A stretch of 64,000 nt of DNA from CBDBIK01 sp965206145 (GCA_965206145.1 CBDBIK010000002.1:62001-126000), one strand, 5' to 3'; counted from the stretch's first letter, positions 51,414 through 60,493 are shown. Program-made: numbers and translations. The notes: a model not told the origin generated them from the letters alone.

Positions 51414-52961
51414 ATGCCGTCAGATGCCTCTCCACTTTACGTCACCACGCCAATCTACTACGTGAACGACGTACCCCATTTGGGGCACGCATACACGACG
51501 GTGACGTGCGACGCGTTCGCCCGCTTTGCCCGTCTCGACGGGCGTGAGGTGATGTTCCTCACGGGAACCGACGAGCACGGACAGAAGGTTGCGAAATCGG
51601 CTGAGGCTGCCAGCAGCGAGCCGAAGGCTTTCACCGACAGGCTATCGAAGCGCTTTCTCGAACTGGTCGAGGTTCTCGATGCGACACCGGACGACTTCAT
51701 TCGGACTACCGAGGAGCGTCATCGCCTTGCCGTTCAGGCCTTGTGGCAGAAGCTTGTCGAGGCGGGAGAGATCTACCTTGGCAAATACGAGGGTTGGTAC
51801 TCGGTTCGGGACGAGGCGTATTTTACTGAATCCGAACTTGTGAAAGCCGAGGGGGGCGCATTCCAGGCTCCCACGGGAGCACCCGTAGAGTGGGTGGAGG
51901 AGCCGAGCTATTTCTTTCGCCTGTCACATTGGCAGGACCGTCTCCTGGAGCACTACGAACGCAACTCGGATTTCGTTCTGCCCGAATCCCGGCGCAACGA
52001 AGTTATGGCTTTCGTCCGGGGCGGGCTGGAGGATCTCTCGGTCTCACGCACCAGTTTTCGCTGGGGAATTCCAGTGCCTGATGATCCTGACCACGTTGTT
52101 TACGTGTGGCTGGACGCGCTGACGAACTACATCACTGCGGCGGGTTATCCCGATGAGCAGAAGGATTCCTTTCGACGATTCTGGCCTGCCCTTCACGTGG
52201 TGGGGAAGGATATCCTTCGGTTCCACGCGGTCTATTGGCCGGCTTTTTTGATGGCGGCGGGGCTGGAGCCTCCTGCACGGGTGTTCGCTCACGGCTGGTG
52301 GACTGTGGAGGGGAAGAAGATGTCGAAATCGGAAGGCCGCGTTGTTGATCCCTTTGCGCTTATCGAAAAGTACGGGCTCGACCAAGTGCGCTATTTCCTG
52401 CTTCGGGAGGTTCCCTTCGGGAACGATGGTGACTTCTCGCATTCGGCATTCCTTGTCCGGGCGAACGCAGACCTCGCCAACGATTATGGAAATCTTGCCC
52501 AGCGCGTGCTTTCCCTGGTCCACCGGAACTGCGAGGGGCGGGTCCCGGAAACCGGGCCGGCAACGCCCGAAGACGAGAACCTTATGCAGGCAGCACAAGC
52601 CTTGCCGGGGGTACTCCGCCCTCTGATGGAGCGTCAGCGGCCCAACGAGGCACTTGAGGCGATCTGGAAGGTGATTCGGCAAGCCAATGCCTACGTCGAT
52701 CGGGAAGCTCCCTGGGCACTTGCCAAGACGGATTCGGAGAGGGGAAAGGCAGTTCTCCGGGTTCTGCTCGACGTGATCCGGCACGTAAGCGTTTGCGCCT
52801 CGACTTTTGTCCCGGGCGGTGCAGGGCGTATCCTCGATCAGCTTTCCGTGCCTGCCGATAAGCGCACATTCGCAGCCACTACCGAACCACTTTTGACGGG
52901 ACGGGAGCTGCCACTGCCGAAAGGCGTCTTCCCGCGGATTCAGGACGACGGAGAGGAGTAG
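51414..52961 (+). CDS. metG: Methionyl-tRNA synthetase
   Basis: Class I synthetase of 515 residues. HLGH (22-25), TPIYYVNDVP and KKMSKSEG (about 301-308) mark the catalytic site, and the anticodon-binding helical domain follows. The zinc-knuckle cysteines are absent: GWYSVRDEAYFTESEL stands in their place, as in the MetG2-type common in alphaproteobacteria. There is no C-terminal tRNA-binding EMAP domain. ATG 51414 has GGAG 9 bp upstream; GTG 51396 overlapping holB (GTGA) is the alternative. Confidence 0.95.
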   Translation: MPSDASPLYVTTPIYYVNDVPHLGHAYTTVTCDAFARFARLDGREVMFLTGTDEHGQKVAKSAEAASSEPKAFTDRLSKRFLELVEVLDATPDDFIRTTEERHRLAVQALWQKLVEAGEIYLGKYEGWYSVRDEAYFTESELVKAEGGAFQAPTGAPVEWVEEPSYFFRLSHWQDRLLEHYERNSDFVLPESRRNEVMAFVRGGLEDLSVSRTSFRWGIPVPDDPDHVVYVWLDALTNYITAAGYPDEQKDSFRRFWPALHVVGKDILRFHAVYWPAFLMAAGLEPPARVFAHGWWTVEGKKMSKSEGRVVDPFALIEKYGLDQVRYFLLREVPFGNDGDFSHSAFLVRANADLANDYGNLAQRVLSLVHRNCEGRVPETGPATPEDENLMQAAQALPGVLRPLMERQRPNEALEAIWKVIRQANAYVDREAPWALAKTDSERGKAVLRVLLDVIRHVSVCASTFVPGGAGRILDQLSVPADKRTFAATTEPLLTGRELPLPKGVFPRIQDDGEE

Positions 52962-52965
52962 GGAC

Positions 52966-53754
52966 GTGCTCGTCGACAGCCACTGTCATCTCGATTTCCC
53001 CGATTTCGCCGAGGACTTCAACGGAGTGCTTGCCCGTGCCCGCGGGAAGGGGGTTGTCGTGATGCAGACGATCTCGACACGGCTCTCAACACACGAACAG
53101 GTCCTCGCCGTTGCCGCGCGGGATCCCGACATTTGGTGTTCCGTTGGACTGCACCCGCACAACGTTTCCGAGGAGATGGATTTTTCCTGCGAACGCATCG
53201 TAAAGCTCGCCGATCATTCCGATGTAATCGGGATCGGTGAAACCGGGCTTGATTACCATTACGAGAACAATCCGCGCGAACGCCAGCAGGAGAGTTTTCG
53301 CCAACACATTCGCGCAAGTCGGGAAACCGGTCTGCCCCTCATCGTTCACACCCGCGACGCCGACGAGGATACGATTGCGATTCTCGAGGAGGAGCACGCT
53401 CGTGGCGCATTTCCGGGCCTTATCCATTGCTTTACCGCTGGGCCGGAACTTGCGAAGGCAGCACTGCGACTTGGTTTCGCCATTTCAATCTCAGGGATCG
53501 TGACCTTTCGCAATGCTGGATCCGTGCAGCAAGCGGCACGGGAGATCCCCTTGAAAAATATCCTGATTGAAACGGATTCACCTTTTCTTGCTCCAGTCCC
53601 AAACCGAGGCAAGCGCTGCGAGCCTGCGTACGTCACCCATACTGCCGAATGCATAGCTGGGCTTCGCGGAATCCCGTTGGAACATCTCGCCCAGGCAACG
53701 ACGGACAACTTCTTCAAACTGTTCACCGAGGCTAAACGCCCCGCCGGGGCCTGA
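52966..53754 (+). CDS. TatD family metal-dependent hydrolase
   Basis: A 262-residue TIM-barrel hydrolase of the TatD/YcfH family, which act as DNases or D-aminoacyl-tRNA-related enzymes. Metal ligands are visible: DSHCHLD (5-10), GETGLDYHY, PLIVHTRDAD, IHCFTAG and ETDSPFLAP. GTG 52966 follows GGAG-rich sequence and lies 4 bp after metG. It is followed by an MBL-fold gene, a frequent alphaproteobacterial arrangement. Confidence 0.93.
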   Translation: MLVDSHCHLDFPDFAEDFNGVLARARGKGVVVMQTISTRLSTHEQVLAVAARDPDIWCSVGLHPHNVSEEMDFSCERIVKLADHSDVIGIGETGLDYHYENNPRERQQESFRQHIRASRETGLPLIVHTRDADEDTIAILEEEHARGAFPGLIHCFTAGPELAKAALRLGFAISISGIVTFRNAGSVQQAAREIPLKNILIETDSPFLAPVPNRGKRCEPAYVTHTAECIAGLRGIPLEHLAQATTDNFFKLFTEAKRPAGA

Positions 53755-53755
53755 C

Positions 53756-54535
53756 GTGCCCGGGCTCGTGAGGATTCTCGGCTGCGGGCATTCGGGTGGT
53801 CTGCCGCAGTTTGGGAACGACTGGGGCGCGTGCGATCCTGCGAACTTCCGGAACCGCCGCTCGCGCTCCTCGATTGCGATCGAGGAGGAAGGAAGAGTGT
53901 TGCTAATCGATGTTTCGCCGGACTTCCGCGCCCAGACACTCACCGCTGGCATCAATCGCATTGATGCGGTGCTCGTCACCCATGCGCATTTCGACCACAT
54001 TGGCGGCCTCGGCGACCTCCGCGCGGCAAGCTGGAGAGGAAAGGGGGCGATTCCCATCCACGCTGGTGCCGAAACCTTGGAGGCCTTGCGAACAAGATTT
54101 GGGTATGCGTTCGCTGATGTGGGTGAGAGCTACGCTCCGTTCCTGGAAGCCTGCGAATTTGTACCGCTGACTGGCTATGCGCATGAAGTTGCGGGTTTTT
54201 CCTTCTTGGCGTTCGAGCAAGTGCACGGAGATACGCGCACGCTTGGCTACAGGATTGGCGATTTCGCGTATTCGACGGATGTGAGTGCTCTCCCGGCAGA
54301 GGCTTGGGAGGTTCTCGACGGTGTGCGGACTTGGGTGGTCGGATGCCTGGATCGCAGGTCCAACCCGCGACATGCGCACTTGGAGCGCGTGCTCGAATGG
54401 ATTGCCAGGCTGAAGCCGCAATGTGCAGTTCTCACCCACATGGGGCCAGGGCTCGATTACGCCACGCTCGCTGCCGAATTGCCCGAAGGCGTGGTGCCGG
54501 CCCACGACGGCATGGTTCTTGAGCTTCCGTCCTGA
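53756..54535 (+). CDS. MBL-fold metallohydrolase, PhnP-like
   Basis: A 259-residue metallo-beta-lactamase-fold protein. The zinc motif HAHFDH is at 76-81, preceded by GCGHSGGLPQFGNDWGACDPANFRNRRSRSS, split here by sense and typical of PhnP-like phosphodiesterases. YSTDVSALP and VLTHMGPGLDY supply later ligands. GTG 53756 lies 1 bp after the tatD stop. The physiological substrate is unknown; RNA- or cyclic-phosphate diesters are likely. Confidence 0.88.
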   Translation: MPGLVRILGCGHSGGLPQFGNDWGACDPANFRNRRSRSSIAIEEEGRVLLIDVSPDFRAQTLTAGINRIDAVLVTHAHFDHIGGLGDLRAASWRGKGAIPIHAGAETLEALRTRFGYAFADVGESYAPFLEACEFVPLTGYAHEVAGFSFLAFEQVHGDTRTLGYRIGDFAYSTDVSALPAEAWEVLDGVRTWVVGCLDRRSNPRHAHLERVLEWIARLKPQCAVLTHMGPGLDYATLAAELPEGVVPAHDGMVLELPS

Positions 54536-54565
54536 GGTTCGGGAATTGCCCGAAGGCGAGGCCGG

Positions 54566-55966
54566 CTAAACCACCCCGAAGGCGAGCATTGCATCCGCCA
54601 CCTTGCGGAAGCCCGCGATGTTGGCTCCGGTGATGTAGTCAATTTTTTTGCCCTTGGCGTCCATTCCGTTCTCGACGCAGCGCTCGTGGATGTCCTTCAT
54701 GATCTGTTCGAGATGAGCTTCCATGTCCGAGAGGGTGCGCGACAGCCGTGCCGAGTTCTGGCTCATTTCCAGTCCTGACACTGCAACGCCGCCGGCATTG
54801 GCTGCTTTTGCCGGGCCGAACAGAACGTTTGCCTTCCGAAACGCCTCCACGGCATCCAGCTCGGTTGGCATGTTCGCGCCTTCACAGATGGCACGGACTT
54901 TGTTCTTGATCAACGCCTTGGCGTCCGCAAGAGAGATCTCGTTCTGCATCGCACACGGCATTGCCACATTGCAAGGTACGCCCCAAGGACGCTTGCCCTT
55001 GTGGAACACGGCTTTTCGGTACCGACTCGCGTACTCAGAGATGCGCCCTCGCCGCACTTCCTTCAGGTTCTTGACCCAAGCGAGTTTTTTCTCATCGATT
55101 CCGTCGGGATCGTAAATGAAGCCCCCTGAGTCCGAGAGCGTCTGCACGTGGGCACCGAGTTGGCGGAGCTTCTCAGCGGCATAGATCGCAACGTTTCCCG
55201 AACCGGAGACGTTGGCCTTCATTCCCTGGAGGGACATGCCCTTCTTCTCGAGCATGTGTGACAGGAACATTGCCGCTCCATAGCCGGTCGCCTCGGTGCG
55301 GATCAGGCTTCCCCCGAACTCGAGTCCCTTGCCAGTGAGCACGCCTTGGAAGTCGCCGGTGATTCGCTTGTGCTGCCCGAACATGAAGCCAATTTCGCGT
55401 GCACCCACGCCGATGTCGCCAGCGGGCACGTCAGTGTCGGGGCCGATATGGCGATGGAGTTCCGTCATGAATGATTGGCAGAAGCGCATCACTTCACTTT
55501 CGGACTTTCCTTTGGGATTGAAATTTGCACCCCCCTTGCCCGCTCCCATGGGAAGACCGGTCAAGCTGTTTTTGAAAGTCTGCTCGAAGGCGAGGAACTT
55601 GAGGATGCTGGGAGTTACCTGATGGGAAAACCGCAGCCCCCCTTTGTAAGGGCCGATGGCATTATTCATCTGCACCCGGAACCCACGGTTGACAACGATC
55701 TCTCCCTTGTCGTCGGTCCATGACACACGGAACGAAACGATCCGGTCGGGCTCGGTCATGCGCTCGAGGATTCGGTACTCCCTGTAGGCGGGGTTGCGGT
55801 CGATGAAGGGAACCAAGGTCTCGGCCACTTCCTGGACAGCTTGGTGAAATTCCTCCTCGCCAGGATTGCGGACGATGAGGCCTTCCATGAAATGCTGGAG
55901 GTGGGCGCGGGACGATGACGAGCTTCCTCGCCGCTTTTTCGTTGCCGTCTTTTTTTTCGTAGCCAT
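54566..55966 (-). CDS. gdhA: NADP-specific glutamate dehydrogenase
   Basis: Reductive amination of 2-oxoglutarate. The 466-residue protein has KGGLRFSHQVTPS, LPMGAGKGGANFNPKGKS, AGDIGVGAREIG and VSGSGNVAIYAAEKL (Rossmann). The length and motifs fit hexameric GDH-I. A 20-residue Lys/Arg/Ser-rich N-terminal extension (MATKKKTATKKRRGSSSSSR) precedes the conserved domain. ATG 55966 is chosen for GGAG at 8 bp; the frame extends further but is not conserved. Ammonium assimilation links it logically to nitrogen sensing elsewhere. Confidence 0.95.
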   Translation of the reverse strand: MATKKKTATKKRRGSSSSSRAHLQHFMEGLIVRNPGEEEFHQAVQEVAETLVPFIDRNPAYREYRILERMTEPDRIVSFRVSWTDDKGEIVVNRGFRVQMNNAIGPYKGGLRFSHQVTPSILKFLAFEQTFKNSLTGLPMGAGKGGANFNPKGKSESEVMRFCQSFMTELHRHIGPDTDVPAGDIGVGAREIGFMFGQHKRITGDFQGVLTGKGLEFGGSLIRTEATGYGAAMFLSHMLEKKGMSLQGMKANVSGSGNVAIYAAEKLRQLGAHVQTLSDSGGFIYDPDGIDEKKLAWVKNLKEVRRGRISEYASRYRKAVFHKGKRPWGVPCNVAMPCAMQNEISLADAKALIKNKVRAICEGANMPTELDAVEAFRKANVLFGPAKAANAGGVAVSGLEMSQNSARLSRTLSDMEAHLEQIMKDIHERCVENGMDAKGKKIDYITGANIAGFRKVADAMLAFGVV

Positions 55967-56007
55967 GACTTTTTCTCCAGCTCCCATTTCAGGAAGTTTA
56001 AGGGATT

Positions 56008-56469
56008 CTAACGTCCATCCGATTCTCCGGCACGACCGCGCAAGAAGCCGAGTTTGTCGATATCGGCGATATCGATGGAGCGTTTGCAGAATTCCGACCA
56101 GTTTTCGTAAACCCTGCACGGGATATCGCCCTCCTCGGCAATTTCAGTGAGCACCTCGTCACTGACCTCGAACCAGTGCGTGAGAATGTCGAGCGAAAGC
56201 GGGGCAAGCGTTGCGTCGTGGTCCTCGACCAGCGTCCGCAGCGGGATGGCGTTCTTTGCCGTGAACTCCGAAAGCATTGTCATCACCTCTGAGTCAGCTG
56301 CCGTGCGAATGATGTTCTGGAGGTTCGGCGGAAAATCTTCGAAGGCTTCCTTGTTCGTGAGCAGAGACAGCACCGTGCCGGGTTCGTGAAACCAGGGTCC
56401 GTAACAGAAGGGGGCAATTTTGTAGAAGCCAAAGGCGAGGTCTATCCACGGGCCGCCCCACCCGTGCAC
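56008..56469 (-). pseudogene. C-terminal remnant of a DctP-type TRAP solute-binding protein
   Basis: 153 codons from GTG 56469. GWGGPWIDLAFGFYKIAP, HEPGTVLSLLTNKEAFEDFPPNLQNIIRTAA (split here by sense) and CRVYENWSEF match the C-terminal half of DctP-family binding proteins, which are normally about 340-370 residues with a signal peptide. The frame runs only ten codons further upstream before a stop at 56500-56502, and that extension has no family character. The missing N-terminal half is replaced by the divergent iron ABC operon. There is no permease nearby. Probably a deletion or insertion scar. Confidence 0.7.
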
Positions 56470-56474
56470 GTTTC

Positions 56475-56503
56475 TTGTCGTGCTGTTCCCGTCCCCATAC
56501 TAT
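56475..56503 (+). promoter_or_regulatory. Candidate sigma-70-type promoter of the iron ABC operon
   Basis: TTGTCG (56475-56480) and TACTAT (56498-56503) are 17 bp apart; each matches four of six consensus bases. Transcription would begin near 56510, which makes the annotated translation starts nearly leaderless and favours a later GTG at 56549. Confidence 0.35.
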
Positions 56504-56518
56504 ATGAGAATGCATATC
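56502..56518 (+). promoter_or_regulatory. Fur/Irr-like palindrome at the iron ABC operon start
   Basis: ATATG (56502-56506) and CATAT (56513-56517) form an inverted repeat. GAGAAT-G-CATATC (56506-56518) matches a GATAAT-n-ATTATC Fur half-site pair at 9 of 12 positions. It overlaps the predicted transcription start, an ideal place for iron-dependent repression. Confidence 0.35.
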
Positions 56519-57553
56519 ACTCTTACTTGCCGGGGTGTCCGTCGCACCGTGAGGTGGGTTGGCGCGACATTCGCGCTTACTTGCGTCCTGCCCGTTGCAC
56601 CGGCGAGTGCGGAAGATGTCGTCAACCTCTACTCCGCCCGCAAGGAAGCACTCATCCAGCCCCTCTTGGAAACTTTCACCGAGGCTTATGGAATTCCGGT
56701 CAGGGTTGTCACGGGCAAGGGAGGACAGCTCCAACAGCGGATGGTGTCGGAAGGGAGAAACTCTCCGGCTGACGTGCTTCTCACGGTGGATGCGGGCAAC
56801 CTGTGGCGTGCAACCGAAGCAGGGCTTCTCCGTTCCGTCGCCTCGCCGACGCTTGAGAAGCTGATACCTGCGCGGTTTCGCGACCCCGAAGGACGCTGGT
56901 TCGGACTCAGCCTGCGTGCGCGCGCTGTCGTTTATGCGATCGAACGTGTCCACCCCGGCGAGCTCGGGGGGTATCTGGCGCTTGCCGATCCCGCCTGGCG
57001 AGGAAGGTTACTCGTTCGCTCTTCCAGCAACATCTACAACCAGTCCCTGATCGCAGCCCTGATCGGGCACTACGGAATCGAACGCGCGGAGGACTGGGCG
57101 AGGGGAATTGTTTCCAACATGGCTCGTGCGCCAAGCGGCGGTGACCGCGACCAGATTCGGGCCGTCGCTGCCGGCGAAGGCGATATAGCCATTGTCAACA
57201 GCTACTATTACGCACAGATGCTCTTCGCCGATGAAGCAGGATCGCTTTCAGGCACCGCGATTCACTTTCCTGAGGACAAGGAGATGGGCACTCACGTCAA
57301 CGTGAGCGGGGCCGGTGTCGCACGCCATGCTCCCCATCCCGAGGCAGGACTACGTTTGATCGAGTTTCTTGCCTCCCCGGAGGCGCAAGCTCTCTACGCC
57401 GAGGTCAACCGGGAGTTTCCTGTCACCGACACAGCAAGGGTCGATGGACTTCTCGCAGAATGGAATTTTGTGCAGGACTCTTCTCCTGTGGCCGGTTTCG
57501 GTCCCTTGAATGGCGAGGCGGTGCGGCTCGCTGACCGTGCGGGCTGGCGTTAG
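56504..57553 (+). CDS. Fe(3+) ABC transporter substrate-binding protein
   Basis: A periplasmic ferric-binding protein of about 349 residues (FbpA/FutA family), with a signal peptide ending PASA. VVNLYSARKEALIQPLLETF, then VTGKGGQLQQRM and NSPADVLLTVDAGNLW are typical. SYYYAQML near residue 235 carries the paired Tyr that coordinate iron. The start is uncertain: ATG 56504, ATG 56510 or GTG 56549, none with a good ribosome-binding site. GTG 56549 would give a clean 21-residue signal peptide. First gene of a three-gene iron uptake operon. Confidence 0.92.
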   Translation: MRMHITLTCRGVRRTVRWVGATFALTCVLPVAPASAEDVVNLYSARKEALIQPLLETFTEAYGIPVRVVTGKGGQLQQRMVSEGRNSPADVLLTVDAGNLWRATEAGLLRSVASPTLEKLIPARFRDPEGRWFGLSLRARAVVYAIERVHPGELGGYLALADPAWRGRLLVRSSSNIYNQSLIAALIGHYGIERAEDWARGIVSNMARAPSGGDRDQIRAVAAGEGDIAIVNSYYYAQMLFADEAGSLSGTAIHFPEDKEMGTHVNVSGAGVARHAPHPEAGLRLIEFLASPEAQALYAEVNREFPVTDTARVDGLLAEWNFVQDSSPVAGFGPLNGEAVRLADRAGWR

Positions 57554-57562
57554 AGGGCGGTG

Positions 57563-59233
57563 ATGCTGTTCACCGGAACGCTCACTCGGCGCACCATTTT
57601 TGGATCGGAAGCGGGCTGGGTCGCAAGCGCTGTGTTGGCGGCCTCGATCCTTGCGCTTCCACTCGTTGTCATCTTGGCGAACCTTGTCGGTTCCAGTGGG
57701 GAGACATGGGAGCATTTAGCCAGCACGGTCCTTCCTCTCTACGTCTCCAACACGCTTCTAATCGCCGTTGGAACGGCAGTCGCTACCGCTCTTCTCGGAG
57801 TCTCGACGGCGTGGCTGATCACGATGTGCGAGTTTCCGGGTCGGCGCTTTCTCTCCTGGGCACTCGTGCTTCCGCTTGCCTTCCCAGGCTACGTGGCAGC
57901 CTTCGTCTACGGCGGACTCTTCGATTACGCGGGTCCCGTCCAGGAAGGACTGAGAGCGCTTTTTGGCTGGGGGCGCGGGGATTACTTCTTTCCTCCGATC
58001 CGCTCGACGGGCGGTGCGGTGCTCGTGCTCTCGTTTGTTCTTTATCCCTACGTCTACCTTCTCGTCCGCCATGCTTTTCTCACGCAGTCGGTATCGATGC
58101 TCGAGGCGGGACGAATTCTTGGAGGCTCTCCTTGGAAGATGTTCCGGCGCGTGGCGTTTCCTCTTGCACGCCCCGCACTCGTCGGCGGGGCCGCACTCGC
58201 CGCAATGGAAACATTGAACGATCTCGGCGTGGTCGAACTTTTCGGGGTGGCGACCTTCACGACGGGGATCTACCGGACATGGTTTGGCCTCGGGGACCTT
58301 ACTGCTGCCACACGGCTTTCCGCCTTCCTCATGCTGGCCATGTTTTTACTTCTGTGGATTGAACGGTGCATGCGAGGGCAGCGTCGCTTCCATCCCGAGG
58401 AAGATCGGATCAGTCCACTTCCCCGCTATGTCCTCAAGTACGGAAAGGGATGGTTTGCGTTGTTGGCATGCACACTCCCCTTGAGTCTCGGCTTCGTGAT
58501 CCCAGCTGCGACCCTCGTGGTCTGGCATTTCTCGGCCGGGGCGGTTGTCGACACAGCTTTTTTTGAGGCCGCGTTCCGGTCTGTCGCACTTGCCGCCGTT
58601 GCTACGACCTCCATCGTGGGTCTTGCGCTCGTGATCTCCTTCGGTCTGCGTCTGCATCCGCGCACGGTCTCGCCTTTCGCGCGGATTGCGGGCCTGGGCT
58701 ACGCAATTCCGGGTGTGGTCGTTGCCGTGGGCGTTTTGGTACCGTTTTCTTTCCTCGACGGGGCTCTTGATTCATGGACTCGCTCTGCCTTGGGGGTGTC
58801 CACCGGACTTCTTCTCACAGGGAGTGTCGCGGCGCTTCTTTTCGCCTACGCCGTCCGCTTCCTTGCCGCCGCACTTGGCTCGTTCGAGTCGGCCTATGCG
58901 CGAATCCCGGGAAGTCTTGATGCCGCGGCACGCACGCTTGGAGTCTTTCCCGGCGCGATGCTACGCCGCGTACACGTGCCGATGCTTCGCAGTGGAGTCG
59001 CAACGGCGGCGATCCTCGTATTCGTGGAGGTGATGAAGGAACTTCCTGCGACCCTGATCCTACGTCCCTTTGACTTCACCACGCTTGCTGTTCGCGCTTT
59101 CGAAATGGCGGATGAGGAGCGAATCGCCGAAGCGGCATTGCCTGCGCTGACCATCGTTGCTGCGGGGACCTTACCGTTGATCGCGCTGTCGCGTTCCATC
59201 TCTCGGAGAACGAGGGAAAGGGCCCACCCGTGA
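57563..59233 (+). CDS. Fe(3+) ABC transporter permease (fused two-domain)
   Basis: A 556-residue FbpB-type permease with two tandem membrane domains, about 12 spans. Each half has an ABC-coupling EAA loop: ...EAGRILGGSPWKMFRRVAFPLARPA in the first, split here by sense, and DAAARTLGVFPGAMLRRVHVPMLR in the second. ATG 57563 has GAGG 6 bp upstream; GTG 57560 is the alternative. It lies 9 bp after the binding protein and overlaps the ATPase start by 4 bp. Confidence 0.94.
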   Translation: MLFTGTLTRRTIFGSEAGWVASAVLAASILALPLVVILANLVGSSGETWEHLASTVLPLYVSNTLLIAVGTAVATALLGVSTAWLITMCEFPGRRFLSWALVLPLAFPGYVAAFVYGGLFDYAGPVQEGLRALFGWGRGDYFFPPIRSTGGAVLVLSFVLYPYVYLLVRHAFLTQSVSMLEAGRILGGSPWKMFRRVAFPLARPALVGGAALAAMETLNDLGVVELFGVATFTTGIYRTWFGLGDLTAATRLSAFLMLAMFLLLWIERCMRGQRRFHPEEDRISPLPRYVLKYGKGWFALLACTLPLSLGFVIPAATLVVWHFSAGAVVDTAFFEAAFRSVALAAVATTSIVGLALVISFGLRLHPRTVSPFARIAGLGYAIPGVVVAVGVLVPFSFLDGALDSWTRSALGVSTGLLLTGSVAALLFAYAVRFLAAALGSFESAYARIPGSLDAAARTLGVFPGAMLRRVHVPMLRSGVATAAILVFVEVMKELPATLILRPFDFTTLAVRAFEMADEERIAEAALPALTIVAAGTLPLIALSRSISRRTRERAHP

Positions 59234-60264
59234 GCCAGATCCGGATTCAGGATCTACAGGTGCGCACGCAGGGATGCCTGTTGCTCGACGAGATTTCCCT
59301 TGAGGTGAAAGAGGGTGAGGTAATATGGATCCTTGGCCCTTCGGGCGCAGGTAAGACGACGTTGCTTCGCGCGCTGGCCGGTATTGAGCCCATCGCGTCG
59401 GGACGCATTTCCGTTGATGGAGTTGAGGTCGCGGCTGGACAATTGTCGCTCCCGCCCGAGCGGCGGCGGGTCGGGATGGTGTTTCAGGACCCGGCTCTTT
59501 TCCCACACCTCGACGTGCTCGACAACGTCACCTTTGGGCTCGTGAGCAACGGCTCCTCCGATGGTTTGGGGAAGGCACGGGACTTGCTCGAACGCGTTGG
59601 GCTCGCAGGATTTGAAAAACGGCTTCCACACATGCTTTCCGGTGGCGAGCAGCAGCGTGTGGCGCTCGCCCGGACACTCGCCTCGGAACCGGCCGTGGTC
59701 CTGCTCGACGAACCGTTCACGGGTCTCGAGCCGCAGCTCAGGACGGAACTTGCGAACATGGTCTGCCGGGTACTTCGAGAGGAAGGCAGGACCGCACTCC
59801 TGACCGGTCATGCTCCCGAAGACGCGATGCGTTTTTCCGACCGCATTGTCTTGATGCATTCGGGCAGGATCTGCCAGGCAGGTACCCCCGTCGAGGTTTA
59901 CGAGGCTCCCGTCGATTCTTTCTGTGCCAGCATTCTCGGCCTTGTGAACCGGAATCGGGCGCAGGTCGAGGCGGAAGGGGTAGCCACGCCGTTCGGGCAC
60001 CTTTCAGCCGACGGCCTCGCTGCGGGCACTGCCGCCGAATGGCTCGTTCGTGAGGAGGGGTTTGTTTTCAACGGAAGCGGACGGTCCGCTCGGGTCGTCG
60101 AGGTTCGTCCATTGGGTGCACTTGCCTTGATCAGGCTTGATTTCGGTGAGGGCTGGCCTCTCCTGCATGCCCGCTTGCCTGCCACCGAGACACCTGGACA
60201 GGGCGACGAAGTGGAGGTTTCGCTTGACCCTTCGCGCTCGTTCATCTTTCCCGTGGAGGAGTAG
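59230..60264 (+). CDS. Fe(3+) ABC transporter ATP-binding protein
   Basis: A 344-residue ATPase. Walker A GPSGAGKTT (36-44), signature LSGGEQQR (about 137-144), Walker B VVLLDEP, H-loop TGHAPEDA. Residues about 245-344 form a C-terminal regulatory domain of the FbpC/TOBE type. GTG 59230 overlaps the permease stop as GTGA. With its partners it imports Fe(III). Confidence 0.95.
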   Translation: MSQIRIQDLQVRTQGCLLLDEISLEVKEGEVIWILGPSGAGKTTLLRALAGIEPIASGRISVDGVEVAAGQLSLPPERRRVGMVFQDPALFPHLDVLDNVTFGLVSNGSSDGLGKARDLLERVGLAGFEKRLPHMLSGGEQQRVALARTLASEPAVVLLDEPFTGLEPQLRTELANMVCRVLREEGRTALLTGHAPEDAMRFSDRIVLMHSGRICQAGTPVEVYEAPVDSFCASILGLVNRNRAQVEAEGVATPFGHLSADGLAAGTAAEWLVREEGFVFNGSGRSARVVEVRPLGALALIRLDFGEGWPLLHARLPATETPGQGDEVEVSLDPSRSFIFPVEE

Positions 60265-60334
60265 GGCACCAGGAAAGAAAGGGCGTGCGTTTGCCCCGAT
60301 GCACCCACGTTTGAATTTCAGCATGACCGTTCGC

Positions 60335-60402
60335 TGATGGTCCAACGGAGACGAGCAAGCAACGGACGGCACCGGAATTTGGCAGGTCATTCTCGCCTAG
60401 TG
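60335..60402 (+). pseudogene. Degenerate duplicate of the tatA translation start
   Basis: The region matches the tatA start 200 bp downstream (about 60506-60575): GGTCCAACGGAGA, then GGAATTTGGCA and GTCATTCT are shared. In this copy the ATG has become ACG and the frame (GIWQVILA) meets a TAG after 12 codons. It is a relic of a tandem duplication, not a gene. Confidence 0.75.
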
Positions 60403-60463
60403 ATTGTCGTGTTTCTTCTTCGTTTCCTTTTCCGCAAAATAGGGTCTCAGAAAATGGGGATCG

Positions 60464-60493
60464 TTGTTGCCCCTAGCGCATCTGTGCCATAGT
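60464..60493 (+). promoter_or_regulatory. Candidate promoter of tatABC-serS
   Basis: TTGTTG (60464-60469) and CATAGT (60488-60493) are 18 bp apart, about 45 bp before the tatA ATG. Both elements are partial consensus matches. This is the only plausible pair found in the fbpC-tatA gap. Confidence 0.3.
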
